Below, one piece after another: positions 26,586 to 34,757 of a stretch of 64,000 bases of DNA (its first letter is position 1; each line of letters opens with the position of its first letter). The notes beneath the pieces are model-generated. The model was not told the origin of the DNA. It saw only the letters and a program-made list of their open reading frames with translations, and did no database searches. This DNA comes from Polaribacter sp. Hel1_85 (lineage in GTDB: Bacteria > Bacteroidota > Bacteroidia > Flavobacteriales > Flavobacteriaceae), in the NCBI RefSeq assembly GCF_000766795.1, contig NZ_JPDS01000001.1, positions 625,001 to 689,000 of the forward strand, given 5' to 3'. The position numbers and the translations under genes were made by a program.

Positions 26586-27806
26586 ATGATTAAAGCAAAA
26601 ACACAAAGTTTTATAGCGTTAGCTTACTTTTTAATTGCTTCATCATTAGGTATTATTCTTCGTCTTTTTCCAACAATAAATATAAATGCAAATTATAAAT
26701 TTATTGTACACACCCACTCTCACATAGCTCTTTTAGGATGGGTTTATGTAGGTTTAACAACCTTAATATTTCATTTATTTATAAAAAGTGAAGCCCAAAA
26801 AAAGTATTTAAAACTATTTTTTGCTACACAAATTACACTTATAGGAATGCTTATTAGCTTTCCAATAACTGGTTATGCCTTGTTCTCTATAATATTTTCC
26901 ACCTTATTTTTAATCTGTTCCTATTGGTTTTATGGCTTTTATAGAAAAAATAATAGTTTTAATAAAGATAGTTATGCATCAAAATTTATATATACATCAC
27001 TAATATTTATGATAACTTCTAGTATTGGTCCTTGGGCTTTAGGTATTATTATGAATACTCTTGGAAGTACATCACATTGGTATAAAAATGCAATTTATTT
27101 CTATTTGCATTTTCAATACAATGGATGGTTTACTTTTTGCTTACTTGGTTTACTTTTTTACTTATTAGAAAAAAATACTGTTTCTATTCCTAAAAAAGTA
27201 ATTACTGATTTTTACAGGCTGATGGTTTATAGTTGTGTTCTTACTTTGTTCTTATCTTTTTTATGGACAGATCCTCCTTTTATTGTTTATTTTTTAGCCA
27301 TAATAGGCGTATTTTATCAGCTGTTTGCATTTTTAAAGTTATATCAACTCATTAAAAAATATAAGGCAATTATAAAAAATAGTACTTCCTTCTTTTTTTA
27401 TAAATTATTAAACCTTGTTTTTATCCTTTTTTCTATAAAAATAGCAATGCAGTCTATCACTACAATTCCTTATTTTGCAACATTATCATTTCAAATTAAA
27501 GATTTTGTAATTGGATATTTACACCTTGTTTTTTTAGGTATTATAAGTCTAACTTTATTGTATTTTCTTCATCAAAATAAACTAATATCCATCCCAAAAA
27601 AATGGTTAATTATGTATCTTATAGGTTTTATACTTTCTGAAATATTAATCTTCTACAAAGGATTTTCTAACTGGCAACAGTTATCTATTATAGAAAACTA
27701 TTACATTCTTTTAATAATTGTCTCTGCATTAATGCCTATTGGTATTATAGGAGTATTTTTTTCTAATTTAAAATCTACTTTTTCCACTCCAAAAGAATCT
27801 CTTTAG
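26586..27806 (+). CDS. Polytopic membrane protein with three His-x4-Gly motifs (NnrS-like or heme-copper-oxidase-like, tentative)
   Basis: 406 residues and about 12 membrane helices. Histidines within helices fall in a repeated H-x4-G-[W/I] pattern: HTHSHIALLGW (H42, H44, H46), HFQYNGW (H175) and HLVFLGI (H313). Such helix-embedded histidines suggest heme or metal binding, as in NnrS (a heme/copper membrane protein linked to NO resistance) or subunit I of heme-copper oxidases, but I see neither a full HCO ligand set nor a clear NnrS signature. Translation is probably coupled to the NsrR-like gene (3-bp gap). The last 32 bp overlap the convergent decarboxylase gene. Confidence 0.75.
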   Translation: MIKAKTQSFIALAYFLIASSLGIILRLFPTININANYKFIVHTHSHIALLGWVYVGLTTLIFHLFIKSEAQKKYLKLFFATQITLIGMLISFPITGYALFSIIFSTLFLICSYWFYGFYRKNNSFNKDSYASKFIYTSLIFMITSSIGPWALGIIMNTLGSTSHWYKNAIYFYLHFQYNGWFTFCLLGLLFYLLEKNTVSIPKKVITDFYRLMVYSCVLTLFLSFLWTDPPFIVYFLAIIGVFYQLFAFLKLYQLIKKYKAIIKNSTSFFFYKLLNLVFILFSIKIAMQSITTIPYFATLSFQIKDFVIGYLHLVFLGIISLTLLYFLHQNKLISIPKKWLIMYLIGFILSEILIFYKGFSNWQQLSIIENYYILLIIVSALMPIGIIGVFFSNLKSTFSTPKESL

Positions 27807-29211
27807 CAAAATCATCACATTGATTTAGAGTGTCTTTGATATGCTGTAAAGTAGTTTTAGGATTAATTAAACACATTCTAATAACTACTTGATTTTGTAA
27901 AACTGTAGTTACTAAAAGAGCTTCTTTAGAGGCAACTACTCTTGCTGAAATCTCTTGATTTAACCTATCTAATTCTTCTTCTGAAAGATCTTTATTTAAA
28001 GGATTATATCTAAAGTTGATAATAGCTAAAGTAGCAGGAGAAACAATTTCCCAAGATTTACTTTTTCTTAATAAATCTTCTGTTTGGTCTGCTAAGTCAA
28101 TATTATAAGAAATTGCTTTTTTAAATGCATTTAATCCATAAGTTTTAATAGACATATAAAATTTTAATGCTCTAAATCTCCTTGTTAACTGAATTCCATA
28201 ATCGTAAAAATTAATTTCAGATTCATTTCCTTCAATATCTCTTAAATACTCTGGTTTTTCACTAAAAGTACTACTTAACCAAGATTCATCTTTAACTAAT
28301 AAACAACCTATTTCATAAGGTTGAAAAAACCATTTATGAGGATCTACTGTTAAAGAATCTGCACGCTCAATTCCTTGCAATGCTTTGCTTCCTTTTTTAG
28401 AAAGAATTGCTGCACCTCCATATGCACCATCAATATGCATCCAAAGATTTTCTTTCTCACAAATATCTGCAATTTCGTTAAGAGCATCCACAGTACCTGT
28501 ATTTGTTGTACCGGCAGTTGCAATAATACAGAAAGGTTTTTTACCTTCTAACTTATCTTTAGCAATTTCATTTTTAAGTTTATTAATACTAAACTTAAAC
28601 TCTAAATCTGTTGGAATTATTTTTATTTGTTCTTTTTTAAACCCAAGAACTCTAATTGCTTTAATATTTGATGAATGTGCTTGATCGGATAAATAAATAA
28701 TGGCATTAGAAAACTCACTTCCACATTTTATTCTTCTTGCAGTTGCTATTGCTGTTAAATTTGCCATAGAACCACCACTTGTAAATATTCCTCCTCCTTT
28801 TGTAACCGGAAAATTAAACATTTTTAACAACCAGTTCATCGTTACAATTTCTAATTCTGCAGCAGCAGGAGAAAGCAACCATCCACCAGAAAAAATATTA
28901 AATCCTGTTGCTAAAGAATCTGCCATAGTACTAATAAAATTACTTGGTCCTGGTACAAATGAAAAAGATTTTGGGTGCGATGAAATATTACTATTTGGTA
29001 GCACATTTTCTGTTACAAAATCTAAAACTTCGTTAGCAGGACTTGCATTTTCTGGAGCTTCACTTAAAAAAATAGAATCCATTTCTTCTCTAGAGGCTTT
29101 TATTACAGGCTTTTTATTTTCTTCATCTGTATAATGATCTACAATAATATCTACAATTTTATAGCCATAAGATTGCATTTCTTCTTTAGAAAGTTCAAAA
29201 GGTGATTTCAT
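27775..29211 (-). CDS. Group II PLP-dependent decarboxylase (aromatic/acidic amino-acid type)
   Basis: 478 residues. Motifs: FTSGGSMANLTAIATAR, DGAYGG (D261, pairs with the PLP pyridine nitrogen) and DPHKWFFQPYEIGC with the Schiff-base Lys at K293. This is the pyridoxal_deC family that includes aromatic-L-amino-acid, tyrosine, glutamate and diaminobutyrate decarboxylases; substrate cannot be assigned from sequence. The neighbours are stress genes, so it could give acid resistance or make a polyamine/biogenic amine, but this is speculative. It overlaps the membrane-protein gene tail-to-tail by 32 bp and is divergent from the second RIC gene. Confidence 0.88.
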   Translation of the reverse strand: MKSPFELSKEEMQSYGYKIVDIIVDHYTDEENKKPVIKASREEMDSIFLSEAPENASPANEVLDFVTENVLPNSNISSHPKSFSFVPGPSNFISTMADSLATGFNIFSGGWLLSPAAAELEIVTMNWLLKMFNFPVTKGGGIFTSGGSMANLTAIATARRIKCGSEFSNAIIYLSDQAHSSNIKAIRVLGFKKEQIKIIPTDLEFKFSINKLKNEIAKDKLEGKKPFCIIATAGTTNTGTVDALNEIADICEKENLWMHIDGAYGGAAILSKKGSKALQGIERADSLTVDPHKWFFQPYEIGCLLVKDESWLSSTFSEKPEYLRDIEGNESEINFYDYGIQLTRRFRALKFYMSIKTYGLNAFKKAISYNIDLADQTEDLLRKSKSWEIVSPATLAIINFRYNPLNKDLSEEELDRLNQEISARVVASKEALLVTTVLQNQVVIRMCLINPKTTLQHIKDTLNQCDDFAKEILLEWKK

Positions 29212-29255
29212 TAATATTTAATTTTAGCGCAAATTACATCAACTTAAATGTAAAA

Positions 29256-29450
29256 ATGATAATAAAAGTCATGTTTTTATTAAATAATTATAATTTAAGT
29301 AGATATTTCATCTTTTTTTAAAAAATTTGTTATTTTATTAAAATAAATTGGGTTTATAGTATTTATTTTTATTTTAAGCCTTCATTTTTCGATAATCATA
29401 TAATAATCATGAATTCATTTATGATTTTATAAAATAGTGACAAAAGTCAT
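29256..29450. promoter_or_regulatory. Divergent control region with ATGATWAT half-sites and a Crp/Fnr-like dyad
   Basis: The 292-bp gap between the decarboxylase and second RIC genes holds no ORF. ATGATAAT at 29256-29263; two copies of ATAATCAT 11 bp apart (29392-29399, 29403-29410); a perfect ATGAATTCAT palindrome (29409-29418); and TGAC-AAAA-GTCA (29438-29449), a dyad of the kind bound by Crp/Fnr proteins. The half-sites match the palindrome before the NsrR-like gene. Confidence 0.4.
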
Positions 29451-29503
29451 TTTTTATCCGCAAAAAGTAGGTCAAATTTGTATTAAATTCTAAGTCTTAT
29501 GAT

Positions 29504-30226
29504 ATGAAGGATTTACTTAAACAAAATGTTGCTACAATTGTTACAAAAAACATAAATACTGCCCCTATATTTAGAAAACACAAAATTGACTTTAGTTGTC
29601 ATGGAGACATGCTATTATCAAAAGCATGCGAAGAACAAAATGTTAATTTAAAACAAATTGTTAAAGAATTAAATGCTGTAAATGATAACATTTACTACTT
29701 AAAAGATTATAATTCTTGGGAATTAGATTTTCTAATAGATTTCTTAGTAAATATTCATCATGATTATAAAGAAGAAAACATTCTATTTTTAAGAGAATAT
29801 GGCGAAAAAGTAACTAAAATTTATGGCAAAGAATATAAAGAGCTTAAAAAAGTTAATGTTTTAATTCAAGAAATTACAGAGTATATTCTTGAACATATGA
29901 GAAATGAAGAAAACACAATTTTTCCTTATATTAAAAAGCTAATAGTAGCAAAAAATAAAAATCATATCCCTGATACAAAAAATTCACCTCTAAATGAACC
30001 TATAGACTCTCTAGAAGATGATCATGAAAAAGTTGGATATGCTTTTAAACAAATTTCTAAACTAACTAATAATTACTTTCTACCTCGAGATGCTTGTATT
30101 TCTTATAAAATACTATATCTTAAACTACAACAGTTTGAAGAAGAATTGTATAAGCATATACATATAGAGAATAATATTTTATTCCCCAAAGCAAAAAAAT
30201 TAGAAAGGTCATTTTATAAGGTTTAA
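29504..30226 (+). CDS. Second RIC-like di-iron protein with altered DUF542 motif
   Basis: 240 residues, colinear with the RIC at 25228-25947 along its whole length, hence a paralogue. The DUF542 double cysteine is changed: HKIDFSCHGD, with S31 and C32 instead of C31-C32 and GG lost after it. The hemerythrin ligands persist (VNIHHDYKEEN, ILEHMRNEENTIFPYI, LEDDHEKVG, LYKHIHIENNILFPKA). A di-iron centre is therefore expected, but the Cys-dependent part of RIC chemistry may be lost or changed. The start ATG (29504) aligns with that of the first copy. Confidence 0.9.
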   Translation: MKDLLKQNVATIVTKNINTAPIFRKHKIDFSCHGDMLLSKACEEQNVNLKQIVKELNAVNDNIYYLKDYNSWELDFLIDFLVNIHHDYKEENILFLREYGEKVTKIYGKEYKELKKVNVLIQEITEYILEHMRNEENTIFPYIKKLIVAKNKNHIPDTKNSPLNEPIDSLEDDHEKVGYAFKQISKLTNNYFLPRDACISYKILYLKLQQFEEELYKHIHIENNILFPKAKKLERSFYKV

Positions 30227-30307
30227 AAAGTATAATAAAATTAAATTTCACTTTTCTTTAATAGCTAGCTATATTCTTTTCATTATTTTTGCGACAAATT
30301 TATCAAT

Positions 30308-31948
30308 TTGAAAAGAATACTGATTCTATTTTTTCTATGTATCACTTCATTTGTTTTTTCACAAACAAAAAAAATAAATTATGAGGCTGAAATTCAAGAA
30401 GCCAATGAAGAGAAATATCCTGGTGCTACTATTTTAATTGGTAATGTAAAAATGACTCATGATGGAATTATTTTAACAAGCCAACAAGCATTATTTTATA
30501 AAGAAAAAAACTTCTTTAAAGCCATAGGTAAAGTTTTTATTAAGCAAGGAGATACAATTACGCAAAAAAGTGATTATACAGATTACGACGCAAACTCTAA
30601 ACAAGCATTGTCTTGGGGAAATGTGGTTTTAAAAGACCCAACAATGACTTTAACTACTGATACACTTCATTTTGATAGATTAAATCAAAAATTGTATTAT
30701 ACAAGTTATGCTACTATAAAAGATCAAACCAATACTTTAAAAAGTAAAAACGGAAACTTTTATTTAGAAAACAAAAAATTTACAGCAACAACTAGAGTTA
30801 CTGTTGTAAACCCAGAACATCATTTAGAATCTAATCATTTAGATTATTACACCAATTCTGGTCTTACTTATTTATACGGTCCATCTACAATAACTAACAC
30901 CGAAAACGAAAATAGAATTTATTGTGAAAGAGGATTTTACAATACAAAAACCGATGTTTCTCATTTTGTAAAAAATGCAAAGCTCTATTTAAAAGAAAGA
31001 ACAGTTGTAGGAGATAGTTTATATTATGATAAGAAAAAAGGGTTTGCTTCTGCAACAAATAATATTAAAGTTATAGATACTGTTCAGAATTTTATTACAA
31101 AAGGGAACTACGCAGAAATTTTTGAATTAAAAGATTCCCTTTTTATCGTTAAAAGAGCAGTTGCAATTTCAATTGTAGATAAAGATTCTATGTTTATTCA
31201 TGGAGATACTATTTTGATTACGGGTAAACCTAAAAAAAGAATCATTAGAACTTTTCATAATGTAAAGATTTTTAAATCTGATTTACAAGGAAAATGTGAT
31301 TCTATACATACAAACCAAGAAACAGGTTTAACAAAAATGTTTAAAAACCCAGTAATTTGGTCTGATCAAAATCAAATAACAGGAGATACAATTCATTTAC
31401 TATCTAATGTGGAAACAGAAAAATTAGATTCTTTAAAAGTTTTAAATAATTCATTTATTATTACAAAAGATACTGTTTCTAAAAAGGATTTCAACCAGAT
31501 TAAAGGTAGAAATATGTTTGGTAAATTTGAGGACAACAAACTTAGATTACTTTTGGTAAAAGGAAATGCTGAATCTGTTTATTTTAATAGAAATGAAGAA
31601 ACTCAAGTTTTAGAAACGATTACAAAAGAAATTTCTAGTAATATTGAATTTACTCTAGATAAAGGAGAAATAGAAACCATTAAGTATTTAAAAAAATCTG
31701 ATGGTAATACATATCCTCCGTCTCAATTACCAGATGATGTAAGAGAACTGAAAGGATTTATTTGGCGTGAAGATGAACAACCCAAAAAGATGGAAGATAT
31801 TTTTATTAAAGATAATAAAAAGGATATTCCTACTAAAAAAGGTGAAAAAGCAAATAAACCAGCTGTAATAATTGATCAAAAAAAGAAAGTTAAGACAAAA
31901 GGAGATCGCAAATTACCAAAGAAAGACATTTCTTTTAAAAATCAATAA
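30308..31948 (+). CDS. OstA-like / LptA-type organic solvent tolerance protein
   Basis: 546 residues starting with TTG at 30308; the signal peptide (KRILILFFLCITSFVFSQ) begins right after it and no ATG is available, so TTG is the credible start. A TATTTTTG box (30284-30291) lies 17 bp upstream. The mature protein is an OstA/LptA beta-jellyroll repeat (GATILIGNVKMTHDGIILTSQQALFY... IFIKQGDTI), which in the Lpt system bridges lipopolysaccharide across the periplasm. The C-terminus is Lys-rich, low-complexity. The aminotransferase gene starts 3 bp downstream. Confidence 0.87.
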   Translation: MKRILILFFLCITSFVFSQTKKINYEAEIQEANEEKYPGATILIGNVKMTHDGIILTSQQALFYKEKNFFKAIGKVFIKQGDTITQKSDYTDYDANSKQALSWGNVVLKDPTMTLTTDTLHFDRLNQKLYYTSYATIKDQTNTLKSKNGNFYLENKKFTATTRVTVVNPEHHLESNHLDYYTNSGLTYLYGPSTITNTENENRIYCERGFYNTKTDVSHFVKNAKLYLKERTVVGDSLYYDKKKGFASATNNIKVIDTVQNFITKGNYAEIFELKDSLFIVKRAVAISIVDKDSMFIHGDTILITGKPKKRIIRTFHNVKIFKSDLQGKCDSIHTNQETGLTKMFKNPVIWSDQNQITGDTIHLLSNVETEKLDSLKVLNNSFIITKDTVSKKDFNQIKGRNMFGKFEDNKLRLLLVKGNAESVYFNRNEETQVLETITKEISSNIEFTLDKGEIETIKYLKKSDGNTYPPSQLPDDVRELKGFIWREDEQPKKMEDIFIKDNKKDIPTKKGEKANKPAVIIDQKKKVKTKGDRKLPKKDISFKNQ

Positions 31949-31950
31949 AC

Positions 31951-33132
31951 TTGAAAAACGATTTTTTTAAATATCAAGCTCAAACCTCACCTCACCCACT
32001 TGCTATAGAAATCGCTAAAGCAAAAGGGAGTTATATTTATGATACTTCAGGTAAAGAATATTTAGACTTTGTTGCTGGTGTATCTGCAAATAGTTTAGGG
32101 CACAATCATCCTAAAGTTACAGAAGCAATTAAAAAGCAATTAGATTCATATTCTCACGTAATGGTCTATGGTGAGTTTATTCAACAACCACAAGTAGAAT
32201 TGTGTAAATTATTAGTAGAAAATTCGCCAGAGAATCTCAATTCTGTTTACATTACAAACTCTGGAACAGAAGCTACAGAAGGCGCTTTAAAATTAGCAAA
32301 AAGAGTTACAAATAGATCAGAAATAATAGCGGCAAAAAACTCTTATCATGGAAACACAATGGGTGCTATGAGTGTTTCTGGTGTAGAAAAACAGAATTCG
32401 GCTTTTAGACCTTTAATTCCGGGTACAAAATTTATTGCCTTTAATAATGAAACTGAAATCAATATAATTACAACTAAAACTGCTGCTGTAATCTTAGAAA
32501 CAATTCAAGGTGGCGCAGGTTTTATAGAACCACAAAACGATTTTTTATCAAAAGTAAAAGAACGTTGTAAAGAAGTTGGAGCTTTATTAATTTTAGATGA
32601 AATTCAAACAGGAATTGGTAGAACAGGAACTTTTTGGGGATTCGAAAACTACAACGTAATTCCAGATATTATAATTACCGGTAAAGGTTTAGGTGGCGGA
32701 ATGCCAATTGGCGCGTTTATTTCTTCATTTGAAAATATGAGTTTGTTAAAAAACAATCCTAAATTAGGACATATTTCTACGTTTGCAGGTCATCCTGTAA
32801 TTGCTGCTGCTGGTGTTGCAACAGTGAAAGAAATTATTAAAAATAATTTTATAAAAGAATCTTTAAGAAAAGAAAAACTAATTAAAAAACATTTAAACCA
32901 TCCTTCAATTAAAGAAATTAGAGGAAAAGGTTTAATGTTAGCTGTAATTTTAGAATCTCCAGAATTAGCTGCAAAAGTGGTTCATAAATGTTTAGAAAAC
33001 GGATTAATTCTATTCTTCTTATTATTTGAAGGAAGCGCAATGAGAATTACTCCTCCACTTACAATTTCTGATGAAGAAATTATAAAAGGTTGTAAAATTC
33101 TTTTAGGTTCTATTGAAGAAGTCAATAAATAA
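31951..33132 (+). CDS. Class III PLP aminotransferase (acetylornithine/ornithine-type)
   Basis: 393 residues from a TTG start (31951); the N-terminus KNDFFKYQAQTSPHPL aligns with my memory of the Flavobacteriaceae family, so this start is preferred. Motifs: ITNSGTEATEGALKLAKR (phosphate loop), SYHGNTMGAMS, LLILDEIQTGIGRTG (D216) and ITGKGLGGGMPIG with the PLP Lys K245. Likely substrates are omega-amino groups (acetylornithine, 4-aminobutyrate or similar), but no arg genes are adjacent, so ArgD is not assigned. Three bp separate it from the OstA-like gene, suggesting an operon. Confidence 0.88.
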   Translation: MKNDFFKYQAQTSPHPLAIEIAKAKGSYIYDTSGKEYLDFVAGVSANSLGHNHPKVTEAIKKQLDSYSHVMVYGEFIQQPQVELCKLLVENSPENLNSVYITNSGTEATEGALKLAKRVTNRSEIIAAKNSYHGNTMGAMSVSGVEKQNSAFRPLIPGTKFIAFNNETEINIITTKTAAVILETIQGGAGFIEPQNDFLSKVKERCKEVGALLILDEIQTGIGRTGTFWGFENYNVIPDIIITGKGLGGGMPIGAFISSFENMSLLKNNPKLGHISTFAGHPVIAAAGVATVKEIIKNNFIKESLRKEKLIKKHLNHPSIKEIRGKGLMLAVILESPELAAKVVHKCLENGLILFFLLFEGSAMRITPPLTISDEEIIKGCKILLGSIEEVNK

Positions 33133-33316
33133 TTATTTTTTTTAAAATTCTAGAAACTTTTTTTTCCTTCTTTATTTAATTGAATCTCTTAAAGTTATTC
33201 AATAAATTCTTAATTTCAGTTAAATAGCGTTAAGGTTATATTAAAATGATTTTTTACTGTAACTCATTTTAAAATGTATCGTCTTTACAATATACATTCA
33301 ACCTAAAACACTTATT

Positions 33317-33661
33317 ATGAAAACCTTAAAAACCATCATTACTGTTATTGCAATTAGTTTATCAACTATTTTTTCTGTTACAGCAACAGAAAATAAACCT
33401 ACAAAAAGTACTAAAACATTAAGAACTGAAATTGTTTCTTTATTAGGCGACAATATTCCTATTACTTTAAAAGAATCTTGTAAAGCAGAAATCTCATTTA
33501 TTATAAATAACAATAATGAAGTTGTTGTGATCTCTGTAGATACAAAAGCATCAGAATTTAAATCGTTTGTAAAACAAAAATTGAATTACAAAAAAATCAA
33601 TTTAAAAAACATTAAAAAAGGTGAAATTTACATCATTCCAGTAAAAATTAATACGAAATAA
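33317..33661 (+). CDS. Small secreted protein of unknown function
   Basis: 114 residues: a signal peptide (MKTLKTIITVIAISLSTIFSVTA) then a short basic domain containing KAEISFIINNNNEVVVISVDTKASEFKSFVKQKL, with an alternation that resembles the TonB C-terminal fold. I cannot assign a family with confidence. The 184-bp gap before it contains an AAAATGA/TCATTTT dyad (about 33244-33271) and no other recognisable element. A terminator hairpin follows. Confidence 0.7.
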   Translation: MKTLKTIITVIAISLSTIFSVTATENKPTKSTKTLRTEIVSLLGDNIPITLKESCKAEISFIINNNNEVVVISVDTKASEFKSFVKQKLNYKKINLKNIKKGEIYIIPVKINTK

Positions 33662-33685
33662 AAAAACAACTGGTTGGTTAGTTGG

Positions 33686-33723
33686 TGCTCAATAATAGTT
33701 TTTAACTATGTTGAGCATTTTTT
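33686..33723 (+). terminator. Terminator of the small secreted protein gene
   Basis: TGCTCAA / TTGAGCA arms (33686-33692 and 33711-33717) with an inner ATAG/CTAT pairing, followed by a six-T tract. Confidence 0.8.
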
Positions 33724-33806
33724 ATACACAGAAAAGAGCAATTATTTACATAATTGCCCTTTAAATAAATCAACCATTAACATAATAGTAGATTATATTT
33801 TTTCTG

Positions 33807-34682
33807 TTATCTAGTTACACTTCCAGATAAATTAATTTGAGGTCCTGCTCCCATATCTATAACTGTATGGTTTTCTGCATTTGCAGGAACAACATGTGCT
33901 AGGGGTTTTAGTGTAAAAGGTGCTGTACTATTATCAGGGATTGGTTCTACAGAAATTACAATGGTTGCTCCTTTTAAATCTGTTGGAAAATTTACTCCTG
34001 CTGCTGAACCTGTTAAATAGTCTTCTCCAGGAAAACCGGGTCCATTTCCTATTGATCCTTTGTAAGGTGAAGTTGCTGCATTATCATCTGCTAAATCTAC
34101 TGCAGAAAATGTACCTGTACTTACTGGAGTTCCATTTAAAACAACCCATCCTTCATATTTCCATCCATCTGTTAAAATTGGTAAACTTAAACCTGCAACT
34201 ACAGTAGGTGCATCAGAGTTATCTAAAAACCAAACTCCACTTGCTTCATTAGAATCATCAGCATCTGTTGGCGTTGCAAGAATATATTTTCCCCAAGAAT
34301 CACTAAAATCTCCAACGATACCTGTTGAAGTTACAGAAGCAGAATTACCAGAAAAATCTCCTGCTAAAATTTTAGTTGCTGCTGGTGCAGGATCAGAATC
34401 TACTGCTGGCTCTATTGATAGTACAAAAGTACTTGCAGATTCTAAATCATCAATACCTACAGTATACGTTTGTGGAAAAGAGACACTTGTAAAAGTACCT
34501 GTACTTACAGGACTTCCATCTACAATTAACCATCCTTCGTAAACAAAATCTGATCCTAATTCTTCTAAACCCGTAAAGTCTACTGTTAAATTTCCTGTTG
34601 TTGGTGTGTTTTCTTCACTATTACATGCAACAAAGAACGTTACCATTGTAAATGCGATTGCTAAATTTAAAACTTTTTTCAT
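33807..34682 (-). CDS. Lipoprotein with two RskA-like (anti-sigma-K C-terminal) domains
   Basis: 291 residues. The signal ends in a lipobox (TFFVAC, C20), so it is anchored as a lipoprotein. Two internal repeats follow: YEGWLIVDGSPVSTGTF (about 48-64) with FVLSIEPAVDSDPAPAATKIL, and YEGWVVLNGTPVSTGTF (about 176-192) with IVISVEPIPDNSTAPFTLK. This pattern matches the C-terminal domain of RskA anti-sigma-K factors, but the sigma-binding N-terminal part and a transmembrane helix are absent. No sigma factor gene is nearby. It is probably an extracytoplasmic binding domain reused as a stand-alone lipoprotein; the role is unknown. Confidence 0.75.
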   Translation of the reverse strand: MKKVLNLAIAFTMVTFFVACNSEENTPTTGNLTVDFTGLEELGSDFVYEGWLIVDGSPVSTGTFTSVSFPQTYTVGIDDLESASTFVLSIEPAVDSDPAPAATKILAGDFSGNSASVTSTGIVGDFSDSWGKYILATPTDADDSNEASGVWFLDNSDAPTVVAGLSLPILTDGWKYEGWVVLNGTPVSTGTFSAVDLADDNAATSPYKGSIGNGPGFPGEDYLTGSAAGVNFPTDLKGATIVISVEPIPDNSTAPFTLKPLAHVVPANAENHTVIDMGAGPQINLSGSVTR

Positions 34683-34757
34683 CTTTTTATTATTTATGTT
34701 AATGTTGATGACAAAGTTATAAGCTTAACAAATCATGAAATGTTAGCTAGCGAACAC

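Noticed and set aside
26586..27806. Assignment as nitric oxide reductase NorB
   Set aside because: The full set of six conserved histidines and the Glu residues of NorB are not visible; only H-x4-G motifs are.
31951..33132. Firm assignment as ArgD
   Set aside because: Class III aminotransferase motifs are general and no arginine genes are adjacent.
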